DNA of 64,000 bases from Helianthus annuus (taxonomy: Eukaryota > Streptophyta > Magnoliopsida > Asterales > Asteraceae). Positions 11,069-22,546 of the stretch are shown in pieces (within the stretch, counting starts at the first letter, position 1; every line of letters starts with the position of its first letter). The position numbers were made by a program, and so were the translations under genes. The DNA lies in the NCBI RefSeq assembly GCF_002127325.2, contig NC_035436.2, positions 81,341,716 to 81,405,715 on the forward strand, in the 5' to 3' direction. The notes under the pieces are model-generated. The model saw only the letters and a list, made by a program, of their open reading frames with translations, was not told the DNA's origin and did not search any database.

Positions 11069-12112
11069 AACAACTTCCATCCTACGATCTTGTGATTCAA
11101 GCAGTTACGTTTTGCTATCATACGAACATGAAAACCCTAAATTCATACGTTTATACAGTGCAATGATAAATCATCAATCTATCATTCAACCTATCTTGCT
11201 TCTAAATCATCAATCAATGATTCCACAACAACTCAAATCATTTTCATGAATCAGAAACAATCAAACATGCAGAGATTATCATATGAAAAACTAGGGTTTT
11301 AATACCAATCAATCAACCAACAATTAACATCACACAATGATTAAATAATTACCTTGATTCGATTCTAGATGAATTTGCAATCAACCTTGATGCAAAAGAC
11401 TTGTGATTCCAAGAATGATAAGAAGATGGTTGTAGAGGGGATTAGGGAATGTGGGTACGTGTTTTTGATTCTTGTGATGATTAGTGAATGATTAGGGAAG
11501 GAGATTAGGGTTTTAAGTTGTTAAAGTTTCACTATTCGCACAAAACACCCTAAGGAATCATCTATCACATATTTCATGCACAAGATATACAATTTACAGT
11601 TTCACCACCACATTTAAGTATTTGTCAAATCATTCACAAGTAATACATAACCATGCATAATCACATAATACACTTCATTGTATTTAAACGCATACAATTC
11701 CGTAGCAATTAATTGTGCAATCAATCAACTAAACAATACAAGAACGTGCAATCGATGCGAAATAGAAATCTTGGGAATTCGAGTTGTCACAACTTTTGTA
11801 TTGAACCACGTATTTTCAAACATATTGCAGGTTGATGAATGAAACTTATTAGGGATTCCCTAGATACACACTTAGAATTTCTAGATTTTGTTGTTGTATC
11901 AATTTTGAACTATGTTGTATTTGCTTAAAATATCATTGTTGTATTTCAAACAGTTGTTGTATTTTGAATTCGATGTATTGTAACTTGACACTTTGAAATG
12001 AAATGAAATCTGTTTACTTTAAATTATTATCGTAAATAGTGTTATGAAGTCTCGAGCAATCTCGTTCGTCTCACTCCGATGTTTCCGCCATCGGTTGGGG
12101 TGTGATATCTGA

Positions 12113-13553
12113 TCCTCTCCTTGAATCCCATTTTACTTTGACCAGAACTAATCTCTTGTGTTTGAGATTCTTGATCTTTCTATCTTCAATGTGAATGGGT
12201 TTTTCTACAAACTTAAGCTTTTCATTTACCTCTATATATTGAAGAGGTATTACCAATGATTCATCTGCTAAACATATCTTGAGGTTACATACATGAAATA
12301 CATCATGTATTCCTCCCATTCCTTCTGGTAACTGTAGCTGATAAGCTACTTGTCCTATTCGTTTAATAATTTCAAATGGTCCAACATACCTTGGGCTTAG
12401 CTTTCTTCTTTTACTGAATCTGACAACTCCTTGCCATGGTGAGACTTTTAACAATCCCTTGTATCCAACTTGAAATTCTAGTGGTTTGCGTCTGTTATCT
12501 GCATAACTCTTTTGACGATCACGTGCTGCTTTCAGTCTTTCCTTGACTTGAATAATTTTGTGAGTTGTCTCTTGCACAATCTCAGGTCCTGGCAGTTGTT
12601 TTTCTCCGATCTCTGCCCAACATACTGGTGTTCGACATTTTCGTCCATAGAGTACTTCAAATGGTGCACCGTTAATGCTGGTATGATAGCTATTGTTGTA
12701 AAAAAAACTCTACTAAAGGCAAGTGGTCATCCCAATTTCCTCCAAAATCAATCACACAAGCTCTAAGCATATCTTCCATTGTTTGGATTGTCCTTTCACT
12801 TTGTCCGTCCGTCCGAGGATGATAAGTTGTACTTAGATTTAATTTGGTTCCCGTTGGTTTTTGGAAACTTGTCCAAAAATGAGAAGTGAAACGGCTGTCT
12901 CTATCAGACACAATAGATAAAGGAATCCCATATAATGAAACTACTTCATTTACATATAACTTGGCTAACTGTTCCATGCTGAAAGTTTCTTTCATTGGTA
13001 AGAAATGGGCATATTTGGTTAATCTGTCTACAATCACCCAGATTGTGTTATTACCTTTTCATGTCTTGGGTAATTTGGTAACAAAGTCCATTGTTATCAA
13101 TTCCTATTTCCAAATTGGCATTTCCAATTGCTGAAGTAATCCTGAAGGTTTCTGATGTTCAGCTTTAACCTGTGAACAAGTTAAACATTTAACAACATAG
13201 TTTGCTATATCCTTTTTCATTCGTATCCACCATAAATTCTTTCTTAGGTCTTGATACATCTTATCGCTTCCAGGAAGCATCGTATACTTAGATTTATGTG
13301 CTTCTTCTAGAATTTGGCTTCATAGGTTCCCTTGGATAGGTATCCAAATTCTTTCCTTATGGAATCTCCAAATTCCATCTATTCCTTTTTCTAATTCTTT
13401 AATCATTCCTTTCAAACCTTCAGCATCATCCTTGATTGTTGTTTCTTGTATCTTTTTCACTTGTTCATTTAAATCTACCTGCAGGTTTAATCTAAGAGCA
13501 CATACCCTTTTTGGCTTCTCATGGTATTTTCTACTAAAAGCATCAACTACCAC
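12113..13553 (-). pseudogene. Gy-1 integrase and chromodomain
   Basis: On the minus strand this begins in the RNase H/integrase linker (VDAFSRKYHEKPKR, 13553-13320), passes the HHCC-type zinc region near 13140-13300, then the core [16 protein letters not shown] with [12 protein letters not shown] (13037-12690). It ends with the GPY/F module ([12 protein letters not shown]) and chromodomain-like tail [17 protein letters not shown] near 12110-12180. Frame breaks occur between each block. The chromodomain is truncated at 12113 by SL-1; its last part lies at 716-814. Confidence 0.85.
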
Positions 13554-14790
13554 ATTAGCTTTCCCTGCATGTATTAGATATCACAATCATAATCACTAAG
13601 AATTTCCATCCAACGTCTCTGCCTCATGTTTAATTCCTTTTGTCCAAAGACATATCTTAAACTCTTATGGTCGGTGAATACAACAAACTTACTACCATAA
13701 AGATAATGTCTCCAAATTTTATGGGCAAAAATTATTGCTCCTAACTCTAGATCATGAGTTGTATAATTCTCTTCATGCTTCTTAAGCTGTCTAGAGGCAT
13801 AAGCAATCACCTTTTGACGTTGCATCAACACACATCCAAATCCTAACTTGGAGGCATCATAGTAGACTACAAAGTCTTCAGTTCCTTCTGGTAAAGCGAA
13901 TATTGGTCCATTAGTTAATTTCTGCTTCAAAATCTTTAATGCTTCCTCTTGTTTTGGTCCCCATTCATACTTAACTGTCTTGCAAGTTAGTTTGGTTAAT
14001 GGAATGGCTATTCTAGAGAAATCTTGAATAAAATGTCTATAATATCATGCCAATCCAAGAAAACTTCTCACTTCTGTAGGTGACTAAGGGACTTTCCATT
14101 TGGTAATCGCTTCGATCTTTGTGGGATCCACATGAATTCCTTCATGATTAATCAAGTGTCCTAGAAATTGCACTTCTTGTAACCAGAATTCACATTTTGA
14201 GAATTTAGCATAAAGCTTTTCTTTTCTCAACAATGTCAGGAGTATATGCAAATGTTCTGCATGTTCCTCTTTACTCTTAGAATAAATTAGAATATCATCT
14301 ATAAAGACAATTATGAATTTATCCAGGTATGGTTTACATATCTTGTTCATCATGTCCATAAATGCGGCTGGGGCATTGGTTAAACCAAATGGCATGACGA
14401 CAAATTCATAATGACCGTACCTTGTTCTGAAAGCAGTCTTAGGAATGTCCTCTTCCTATACTTTCATTTGATGACATTCTGAGCGTAAATCGATCTTAGA
14501 AAAGAATCGGGCTCCTTGAAGTTGATCGAATAGATCATCGATTCTTGGTAGTGGGTACCGGTTTTTAATCGTAACCTTATTCAATTCTCGGTAATCAATG
14601 TACATACGCATCGATCCATCTTTCTTCTTGACAAACAACTCCGGTGCTCCCCATGGCGATGAACTCGGTTCTATAAATCCTTTCGCTAATAATTCGTCCA
14701 GTTGTTTCTTTAATTCCTGCATCTCCATCAGCACTTGGGTGCTTTGGCAATCGGTGCCGTTCCTGGTATCAGGTGAATTCTAAATTCAAC
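13554..14790 (-). pseudogene. Gy-1 reverse transcriptase and RNase H
   Basis: The RT fingers/palm ([19 protein letters not shown], then FFSKIDLRS) read from 14734 to a TAG at 14456-14458 that replaces Gln. The same frame continues through [14 protein letters not shown] and the catalytic [10 protein letters not shown] (14395-14084) to another TAG. RNase H ([30 protein letters not shown]) is at 13930-13574. The two in-frame TAGs look like C-to-T decay of old, probably methylated copies. No active polymerase can be made. Confidence 0.88.
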
Positions 14791-15300
14791 CTCTCGATCT
14801 GGCGGTAATCCAGGCAAATCTTCTAGGAAAACATCTGAGAATTTAGATATTACGGGAATATCTTTTAATTATTTTCCTTTAGTGTTAATGATTACTGAAA
14901 TCATACACACCATTCCTCCCTTCCGTGCGTAGCTTGCAGCTTGCATCACAGAGATGAATTTTATTGTTCTCGTTGGTTTGTCTCCTTTAATTGTGATCTT
15001 TTCACCAGTTGACGTATCTATTTCTACAGACTTTTGATCACACAAAATACGTGCATGATTAGCTACTAACCAATCCATTCCTAATAGCACATCGAATCCG
15101 GCTAGATCCATTGGTAAGAGGTTAGTAGTAAATTTATGATTTAAAATTTCTCTCTCTCCTTCCTGGAGGATTTCTCTTATTCTGATAGAACTTCCATTTG
15201 CCGTCTCCACCAGACAGTCTTGGTGAAGTTTAGTTAATGGTTAATTGAGAAGTTTGTAGAAAGAAGTATTTATAAAACTCGGGTTTGCACCAGAGTCAAA
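14791..15300 (-). pseudogene. Gy-1 aspartic protease
   Basis: The active-site motif DSGANPSF is encoded around 15300-15275 on the minus strand, one frame away from the end of gag. The downstream fold with VLLGMDWLVANHARI is in the 15210-14869 frame. This is a retropepsin that would cleave the Gag-Pol precursor. Frame changes near 15300 and 15215 disable it. Confidence 0.78.
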
Positions 15301-16488
15301 TAATACCGACAATCACATCCAGAATCATCTTAGCTTCTTTGGCTATCAGAACGAATGCTCTGGCATTCTTCTTGGGTCTTTCTGTTGCCTTTGCTTTGTT
15401 GTTTGCCGCTAGAGCTAGTTTCAGATAGTTTGGTTTGATATGACCAGCTTCTCCGCAATTGTAGCATATTCGGGCACTAGCTTTCTTCCTACAGTCTTCT
15501 TCCTTATGTCCTGGTATCTTGCAGTAGTTGCTATACATAGCACACTTTCCTAAGTATTTCTTCTTATAGGACTTGCAGTAGGGTGAAGAGGAAGAACCTG
15601 TTCCTTTTCCGCGATAGGAATTTCCATAACGTAGTTTTTGGGTAATCTTTTGAGCTAAATTCTTCTTTTGGTTTTCCTCTTGTGTGCGTACCAGTTCATT
15701 TGTCAGAGTGTTAACAAGTTCCACTGCTTCTTCTATCGTTTGTGGTCTTGCTGCCTTGACTATATTTTTGATCTCACTGATTAATCCCCCGATGTAACGG
15801 GAGATTAATACTGGTTCTGGTGAGGCTAGGGTTGGTACTATCCATGCATATTCAAAGAATGTGGTAGTATATTCCCTGCAATCTACCCCAATCATTCTAT
15901 GATTTAGGAACTTATTAGCAATCTGTTCCTTTTCATGAGGATGATAGAATTTCCTTTCAACTATTTCCTTAAAGTTGTTCCATTCCATACTATAAACTCT
16001 GTCAGTTCTTCTTAACTGAAGAATGGTATTCCACCACTCTAAAGCTGCATTCTTAAAGAGGTTAGAAGCATACATGATCTGATCCTTATCTGCACACTTA
16101 CTTATTTTTAAAACTGCTTCTGTCTTTTCTATCCAACGCAAGGCTGAAATGGCTCCTTCATTGCCTGAGAATTCTATCGGTTTGCATGATAAGAATTCTT
16201 TATAAGAACAACCATATGAGATGGTGCTTCTTCTTTTTGGAATCGGAGCTTGGATAAGTAGTCTGTGATTTGGCTCGTTGGGCGTACGTTTACTTCTGAT
16301 TATAGAATTATTGTTTTCTGCCTTTTTATAGTAGTGTCAATAATAAAGGGCATGGCATCTATGATCCCTTGAGCTACTATGTGTTCTATAGCACTTTTAT
16401 CCACTTGGTTTCCGTTATCTTTGTTATTCTGGATTTCCTGATTTACTTCGTTTGACATATTGTAAACATTATCAGGTATTAATATCAC
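15296..16488 (-). pseudogene. Gy-1 gag
   Basis: The N-terminal piece (16488-16300, Asn/Gln-rich, with AIEHIVAQGIIDAMPFI) matches the Gy-5 gag N-terminus at 48510-48202. The main frame (16141-15296) holds the gag core (NAALEWWNTILQLRR, REYTTTFFEYAWIVP) and a zinc knuckle CYNCGEAGHIKPNY whose last Cys has become Tyr. Loss of that zinc ligand should impair RNA binding. The section between 16141 and 16300 is out of frame. Confidence 0.82.
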
Positions 16489-17353
16489 ATAGTAAATTAA
16501 ACAAACAATTGCTCAAAACACATTGAATCACATCAAGATTCCCTAGATTCAGTCTTACAGGTGATATACCTAAATGATATCTGTACTCTGGGTTAGTGCG
16601 AGGCCTTGAGAGCTCAGGTATGAACTACCGTTCAGTCAAAGAGATGAAGGCTCGACTTAAAGGTGTGTTCCACTTAGGAATCTTCTTTACAACTGCACTT
16701 GATTTATATCTTTCAATATTTTTCAATTTTTATGCAGAAGGAAAGCTTTAAGCGCAAAAGCATTATACGAGGTCTAGGCCGTTGCTGACGCAAAATCAGA
16801 AGACCAAGTATAATACCCCAGATACAATATGTATAAAGATCTAATATCTCAGAATCAGGCAATCCCTCAAACGAAATTTCGGTGTACTAAGTCCATATAT
16901 CCGAGAGATGTTCCCCACAAGATAAGTAAGCTGTTGATATTTAGGTTTATATCTCGAAGTCAATTTACTGAATGTGTAAAAACTTAATGGCATATCATCA
17001 GTGAGACAGTTTATCACATTTGACTTTCCATTTCTTTAGCATACTGTGATTGTCTACTGATATACTATCATTTCCTCTTTTTATACAAAACTCTTTTTCA
17101 TTTTTTTCATGTTTTTGGCTTTTTCAAAATTTTCAAATGTTTTTTTATTTTCAAAATTCTTACTCCCCTAAAATCCAAAACACTTAAACAAGTTGACAAA
17201 CCGATGTAGACAACTTTATCTCGCCATCCATTTTCTGCATCACATGCTCTTTTCGCATAAAGTACCCCCGTGATTTACAACACATTGATTAATAACAATG
17301 TTAAAACCATTTCCAACCACTTATGAATCTAATCATGTTTCTTCAGCTGTGAG
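16489..17353. other. No recognisable gene; probable Gy-1 leader then unassigned retroelement DNA
   Basis: The first 70 bp resembles the sequence before the Gy-5 gag (48511-48600), so it is likely Gy-1 leader. The remainder (16560-17353) has no ORF above background and no LTR end or primer site that I can see. It may be the unseen 3' part of Cop-1 or a third element. The hAT-like element begins at 17354. Confidence 0.4.
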
Positions 17354-17489
17354 TAGGAGTGGCAAAATGGGTGGGTTGGGTAGGTTTGGGTAATGGGTTA
17401 GGATGGGTTTGGGTTAGGATGAGTTTATTAAGAAATGGGTTAGAATGGTTTAGGTCAAGATGGGTTTTGTCAAGATGTATTTGGGTATG

Positions 17490-19260
17490 ATAAAAATTCT
17501 AAAAAATCCAAAAAATTATAAAAAATCAAAAAAACAATAAAAAAATCAAAAAAATATTAAAAAGTCAAAAATAAATTCTAAAAATCAAAAAAATAATAAA
17601 AAAATCCAAAAAAATTCTAAAAAATCAAAAAAATAAAAAATAATAAAAAAATTCTAAAAAATCAAAAAAATTCTTAAAAAATCATAAAATTCAAAAAAAA
17701 TAAAAATTCTAAAAATCAAAAAATAATAAAAAAATCCAAAAAATTCTTAAAAATCCTAAAAATCATAAAAATTTATAAAACATCAAAAAAAAATTTAAAA
17801 ATCCAAAAAATTCAAAAATATAAAAAATTAACAATAGAAAATCTAAAAAATAATAAAAATTCAAAAAATTCTGAAAAAAGTAAAAAATTTAAAAAATCCT
17901 AAAAATAAAAAAATTCTAAAAAATAATACAAAATCCAAATAATTCTAAAAAATAAAAAAATAATAAAAATCCAAAAAATTCTAAAAAATCCAAAAAATGA
18001 AAAAAATATCAATAAAATTAAAAATCTAAAATATCTAAAAAATAATAAAAAATTCAAAAAATTCTTAAAAAGAATAAAAAATCCAAAAAATTCTAAAACA
18101 ATTAAAAAATTCTAAAAAATCAAAAAATTCTAAAAAATGATAAAAAAATCCAAAATATCTAAAAAATCCAAAAAATTCAAAAAATTACTCTTTTGAATTT
18201 TTTGGATTTTTTGGATTTTTCTTTTTGTTTGGATTTTTTATTACTCTTTGATGAGTTAATTACATAGTTAGTCCTTGTGGTTTGCAAAAAGTAACATACT
18301 TTGGTACTAATAGTTTAAAATCACATTCTAGGGTATTAACTTTTCATTTTGTAACGTTTAGAGGTATTAATGTTATTTTTAGGATTAATATCACATTCTA
18401 TTAGTACCTGAGTATGTTATTTTGAGCAAACCACAGGAACTAACTATGTTAATACCCTATAAGTTAATACCTCCAAATGTTACAAAATGAAAAGTTAACA
18501 CCCCAGAAGGTGATTTTAAACAATTAGTACCAAAGTATGTTATTTTTTTGCAAACCACAGGGACTAACTATGTAATTAACTCTTTTTTAATTTTTTTAGA
18601 ATTTTTTTTATTTTTTAGAATTTTTTTTGATTTTTTAGATTTTTTTGGATTTTTTAGATTTTTTATTTTTTTTGATATTTTAGAATTTTTTTATTTTTAG
18701 AACTTTTTCGATTTTTTATTATTTTTTTTATTTTTTAGAATTTTTTGGATTTTTTTATTATTTTTTTTATTTTTTAGAATTTTTTGGATTTTTCATTATT
18801 TTTTTGATTTTTTAGAATTATTTGGATTTTTTATTATTTTTCTTGATTTTTTAGAATTTTTTGGACTTTTTAGAATTTTTTATTTTTTAGAATTTTTTAT
18901 TTTTTAGATTTTTTTTTGATTGTTTAAAATGTTTTGGATTTTTTTTATTTTTTTGACTTTTAGAATTTTTTTGATTTTTTAGAATTTTTTATTATATTTT
19001 TTTGTATTTTTTGTATTTTTTGTTTTTTATATTTTTTTTGGTTTTTTATTATTTTTTTTGATTTTTTAGAGTTTTTTGGATTTTTTTATTATTATTTTTT
19101 TATTTTTTAGAATTTTTAGAATTTTTTGGATTTTTTATTATTTTTTTGGATTTTTTAGAATATTTTTTATTTTTATTTTTATTTTTGATTTTTTAGAATT
19201 TTTATTTATTTTTATGGTTTTTTAGAAAGTTTTTATTATTTTTAAAATTTTTATTATTTG
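17490..19260. repeat. A-rich/T-rich imperfect inverted repeat
   Basis: From about 17490 to 18190 the plus strand is made of degenerate units such as AAAAAATTCTAAAAAATC. From about 18590 to 19260 it is made of their complement (GATTTTTTAGAATTTTTT). The two arms could pair into a hairpin several hundred bases long, with the nested MITE in its loop. Units vary in length and order, so repeated slippage probably enlarged the arms. Confidence 0.85.
18253..18583. mobile_element. MULE-type MITE nested in the hAT-like element
   Basis: The ends are inverted over about 70 bp: GAGTTAATTACATAGTTAG on the left and its complement on the right, with a TTAGTCC(T/C)TGTGGTTTG segment in each. A second pair of matching segments inside makes almost the whole 331 bp a foldback. 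The end sequence resembles plant Mutator-like MITEs. The 9-bp flanks (CTCTTTGAT and TTTTTTAAT) match only partly, as expected if they have diverged in this simple-sequence DNA. Confidence 0.7.
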
Positions 19261-19475
19261 TGAAGCCAACATCTACGAACACTCGAATAAGATAAAAAAA
19301 TATGTATGTGATGCTCTTTTTGAGTTACCCATTTACCTTACGTAATACCCATCCTTATCCACGAATTATTTTAGATAGATAATTCTTAACCATCCTAACC
19401 TATTCTCATTTTTAAAATGACCCAAAATAACCCAAAAAACCCAAATGGGTTTTATTTGCCATGCCTAGCTGTGAG

Positions 19476-19726
19476 GGTTTCGGCGTATTCCATCAAAACA
19501 TCTTTTTAAATTTTTTGATTTTTGACAATAAAAACAAACATTTTTTCATTTTGATGTTTTTCTATGTTTTATTTTGTTTTTTGTTTATATTTTTATTTAT
19601 ATATAAAAACAAACAAACACTCCCTGATTTTCATTCACAAGGGTCCCCCTCCTGTGCCCGGCTGCTCCTCTGCTCATCTTGACATTCAACTGACTGCTGG
19701 AGCACCTGCACATTCACACTACTCAA
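19476..19726. other. AT-rich unassigned stretch between hAT-like element and Cop-1 gag
   Basis: These 250 bp are pyrimidine-rich on the plus strand, with one short open frame that looks spurious. It continues the sequence interrupted at 17353. It could be Cop-1 sequence downstream of gag, but no protease motif is visible. Confidence 0.4.
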
Positions 19727-20754
19727 TTACTTGACTAAGACAACCCAGACCTGTTTGACCTTGGGTATTGTGACACAATACAAACTGTTCAACTTCGGAA
19801 AATCATTGTCATTTTTCACAAAAGCTTTTTTATTCTTATTTTCAACCTTCTTGCTTGAATCGATTTTCCGTTTATCATCACTCACAGAAGTCTTTTGTTT
19901 CTTGACCATCCAAATTTGTCCTTTTAAAACATTCCTTTGATAAAATATTGAATCATTTTGAATGTTCTGTTTTAACAAATCACTTTTAGGTTTCCAAAAT
20001 CGGTTTGGCTTTGTCAAATCAGCCGTTGATTTCCAACTTTGTTTTGTCTCAAATCTGGGTGTCTTTGAGTTCCAAGTTTGTTGTGAATCACCCTTGAATG
20101 TTTTTGGCTTCCAAGTTTGTTTTTATTCAAACTCGGCTGATTTCTGTTTCGCAACATCAAACTTCTTTTTCTCTTGAACAACATCAATAGGCTTCATATT
20201 TTGTGGGCATTTACAACTAACATGTCCCACTTGTTAACATTTAAAGCATGTTTTCTTTGAAACATCTTTGGCCTGTTGTTGCTGTTTCTTTGGAGCATAG
20301 AACTCCTCATTCGTCTGTTGATGAAATTGAAGTTCTTTCTCTTCTTTAGAACTTGTTCCATGAACAAAGTTCGTCTTTTTCTGATAATTTGACTTTTCAG
20401 CCCCTTTTTCTTTGATTTTGTTTCTTTTTATAACCTAACCCAGCCTTCATGTTTTTCTTTTTGTAACCAGGTTTATTATAAAAAGTTTTCTTGCTTGTAC
20501 CAGCAAATTTTGCAATTTCAATTTTCTTGATTTCTACCAGTTTGAAAACTTTGTCAATTTTATCCAAAATCGCATTCTGAATCCGAATTCAACATCTGAG
20601 AATAATTTGTCCAATCCGATCATGGTATATGCCAATCTTATTGGATCATCATTCGCATCTTTCTCAGATTTTGAATTTTTTAAATAGTTTTTGTGAAAAC
20701 TTTCCTCATCTTCATCCTGTGATTCGGAATTACCATTTTTGGTAGAACCATCTC
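19727..20754 (-). pseudogene. Cop-1 Gag, C-terminal part with zinc knuckle
   Basis: On the minus strand the frames run through basic, Lys-rich segments and a zinc knuckle near 20250-20207 (CFKC then QVGHVSCKC) broken by an in-frame TAA. They end with KNDNDFPKLNSL near 19830, matching the end of the Cop-3 Gag (about 54050-54090). Several frameshifts split it into pieces (20758-20534, 20017-19727). The zinc knuckle would bind RNA. Confidence 0.75.
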
Positions 20755-21699
20755 TCAAAACGTTTTCAACAACCTTACCACCTCTAAATCATCAGTATCA
20801 TCAGATTTGGTGTAAGTAACATCAATGTTTTCAGGTAATTGGTCAACCATGTTCAAACTTTTTGCCACCTCTTCCTCATCATAAAACGTGTAATTTTCCT
20901 TCAATGGTGGTGGCACCTGATGATATTCTGAACCAATACCTTTTTTGTTCTTTTCAGAATCTTTATCATCTGGTGTGATGTTGAAAATACGTTCGAGAAT
21001 ATATGAAGAATTATGATAACTTTGAAGTTTTTTAACAATCTTTTCTTTTTCAGCCAATTCTTGTTTTAGTGTAGCAACTTCATCAATACACTTATTTAAT
21101 TCCCGTTGCTTTGCTTCATATCTGGCCTCAACAAGTCTTGTTGTTTCTAAACATGCTGGCAATCTACTGTCCATAATTTTAACTTGTCTATTCAAAGTAT
21201 GATAAGCTTCTTTTATGTTATGATTTGCAAATTTCATTTTATCATATTCTTTTTGTAATTCTTGAATGATATCATCTTTTTGAACACAATCATTACATTT
21301 TGCTAAACACTTTTGATTTAAAACTTTATTTTCTTTTTCAAAATCTTGACATTTCAGTGTCAGCTTTTTGACTTTTCGTTTCAAAACTTCTTCTGTTTCA
21401 AGCATTTCTTTACATTTTGTTTTGAAAACTGTTTCGATTTTAGTAAACTCAATATCTCTTGATTTCAAGTTTTCGTCTTCCTCAGTACAGGCTCTGCATG
21501 TTTCCATACATTTCTTACACTGTTCTATAGTTATATCAACAGAATGTTTAATATTTTCATCATTATTTGAGGATTCAGAAGATTCAGCTTGAATTTTTAC
21601 CTCAGTTTCATTTGGTACCTTAGATTCTTCTGTCGTCTGCTTTTGATCTTCATCAATCTTCTGCTGGTTTTCATCAGCTTCTCCTGCTGTCTTCTTCAA
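20755..21699 (-). pseudogene. Cop-1 Gag, coiled-coil middle domain
   Basis: This open stretch of 314 codons is dominated by Lys/Glu heptad-like sequence. Its N-terminal third has paired cysteines (CKKCMETCRAC). The long coiled coil runs roughly over residues 75-240, followed by YHQVPPPLKENYTFY. The ending with LPENIDVTYTKSDDTDD matches the same place in Cop-3 (LLENIDVTFSSSSDD). No enzymatic motif is present. By position it is an internal segment of Gag, probably for self-assembly or host contact. Confidence 0.78.
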
Positions 21700-22480
21700 T
21701 TCATCAACCAGCTTCTCAACTTCTCAACTGCTTCTTCTTTTTCAACTCCATCACCTTCGTTAGAGTTGCGTAGAACACTTCCATTATACTCTTATATAGA
21801 TTCTCCTCGTAATCTTTCTCTATTTTCCTTCTCGTATAAAATTGTTGACAGGTTGGAATAACAACTACCACTTCATTGAAATCCACTTTATTAGGATCAA
21901 CCACCGGAATAACAAAATCTCTCAATCTACTTTATTGGAATAACAAAATCTCTCAATCATTTGACATACATTTTCACCTTTCATGCATGTAATCAGATCA
22001 AACTCCTTTTTCAGTAAAGATCGTTTGTTTTTGACAATTTCATCAACACCCGTACACTTTTTCCTCAAAGCTTCCCATAATCCTTTTGAAGTGTTGTCAT
22101 AATGAAGCAGTGAAATAATTTCGTCTATAACAGATTGATATAACAATACAATCGTTTTTTGTTTAGCAGAAACTTCCTTTACACCACTTTCATTATATTC
22201 ATCGAGTGTTATTGATGCACCACCTTGTTTGGTTGGTTTTTATACCCCAATTTCATCATTACCCAACTTATCATAAGCAAACGCTTTTACCCAACCCTCA
22301 AATATGTTTTTCCACCAATTATAGTCCTCAATATTCGCAAGTCTTGGTGGTTTTTTTATGGTTTCCGTACACGTTGTCGTAATTCAGACTTTTCGAAATT
22401 GTATTTGAAATATTCCTTGTTGTCGATGTTGTTTCGGACGTAAACGCATTATAGAATTCGTTGTAGAACAAGTCTGCCAT
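21700..22480 (-). pseudogene. Cop-1 Gag, N-terminal part
   Basis: The probable start is the ATG at 22480 (MADLFYNEFYNAF). The following frames contain segments matching the Cop-3 Gag N-terminus, such as VKNKRSLLKKEFDL and VCQMIERF (22146-21922, compare about 50930-51020). Stops and frame changes near 22330, 22150 and 21925 break it. This is the capsid-forming region of copia-type Gag. Confidence 0.75.
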
Positions 22481-22546
22481 GGTTTTCTGATTTTTGAAAT
22501 CCCAAGAATAACCTTGAAAATTTCCTGCAATCAAACGAACAAACAT

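Larger units (their letters stand above)
2492..11791 (-). mobile_element. Gy-2: recently inserted, internally defective Ty3/gypsy element
   Basis: This is a complete 9.3 kb insertion with 5-bp target duplications ACTTT (2487-2491 and 11792-11796). LTRs lie at 2492-4984 and 9300-11791, and a tRNA-iMet-type primer site follows the 5' LTR. Reading on the minus strand it has gag, then a deletion removing protease and the first part of RT, then the rest of RT, RNase H, integrase and chromodomain. By eye the LTRs differ by about 8 substitutions and one G-run length over 2.49 kb, so insertion was recent. The interior nevertheless has a gag frameshift, an integrase frameshift and several stops, so the parent copy was probably already defective and moved using proteins made elsewhere. 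Confidence 0.93.
9300..11791 (-). repeat. Gy-2 5' LTR (2492 bp)
   Basis: This is the partner of 2492-4984. In element sense it runs from 11791 down to 9300 and is followed after three bases by the primer-binding site, which fixes it as the 5' LTR. I could not identify a convincing TATA box on the sense (minus) strand. A TATAAATA at about 10978 is on the plus strand only, that is, antisense. Confidence 0.92.
815..12107 (+). mobile_element. SL-1: solo gypsy LTR, split by Gy-2
   Basis: The element begins TGTAATGCTCCGC at 815 and ends GGGGTGTGATA at 12107. It is flanked by the 5-bp target duplication TCTGA (810-814 and 12108-12112), exactly inside the Gy-1 pol tail. Without Gy-2 it is about 2.0 kb, with no gag or pol. 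One LTR with intact duplications is the usual product of recombination between the two LTRs of a full element. Its 3' end (GATGTTTCCGCCA then GGGGTGTGATA) resembles the Gy-6 LTR end at 59892-59947, so the families are related. It has a TATA box at 1300-1307 and an internal duplication. Confidence 0.85.
1..16560 (-). mobile_element. Gy-1: old Ty3/gypsy chromovirus-like element, host of nested insertions
   Basis: Reading on the minus strand, gag (16488-15296), protease (about 15300-14791), RT/RNase H (14734-13574) and integrase with chromodomain (13553-12113) follow in the Ty3/gypsy order. The pol tail and 3' LTR lie at 814-1, separated by 11.3 kb of later insertions. The sequence before 815 ends inside the pol tail and resumes at 12113, so the join is clear. 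The right end is uncertain because no 5' LTR or primer site is recognisable after 16488. The 3' LTR runs off the left edge of the window. Every coding domain has stops or frameshifts, so it is a fossil. Gy-5 belongs to the same or a closely related family. Confidence 0.85.
17354..19467. mobile_element. Non-autonomous hAT-like DNA transposon with giant A/T palindrome
   Basis: An 8-bp target duplication GCTGTGAG (17346-17353 and 19468-19475) flanks a 2.1 kb element. Its ends are inverted: TAGGAGTGGCAAAATGGGT on the left, and TAGGCATGGCAAATAAAACC read from the right. The duplication length and TAGGG-TGGCAAA-type ends fit the hAT superfamily. Subterminal GGGTTAGG/GGGTTTGGG repeats lie just inside both ends. 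There is no transposase; the interior is an A-rich arm, a nested MITE and a T-rich arm. Confidence 0.85.

Noticed and set aside
17380..17450. Interstitial telomere-like GGGTTAGG/GGGTTTGGG repeats
   Set aside because: Irregular, not TTTAGGG units, and located in the subterminal region of a hAT-like element with matching right-end complement.
21368..21861. Plus-strand open frames rich in Ser/Phe
   Set aside because: They are antisense shadows of the Cop-1 coiled-coil Gag.
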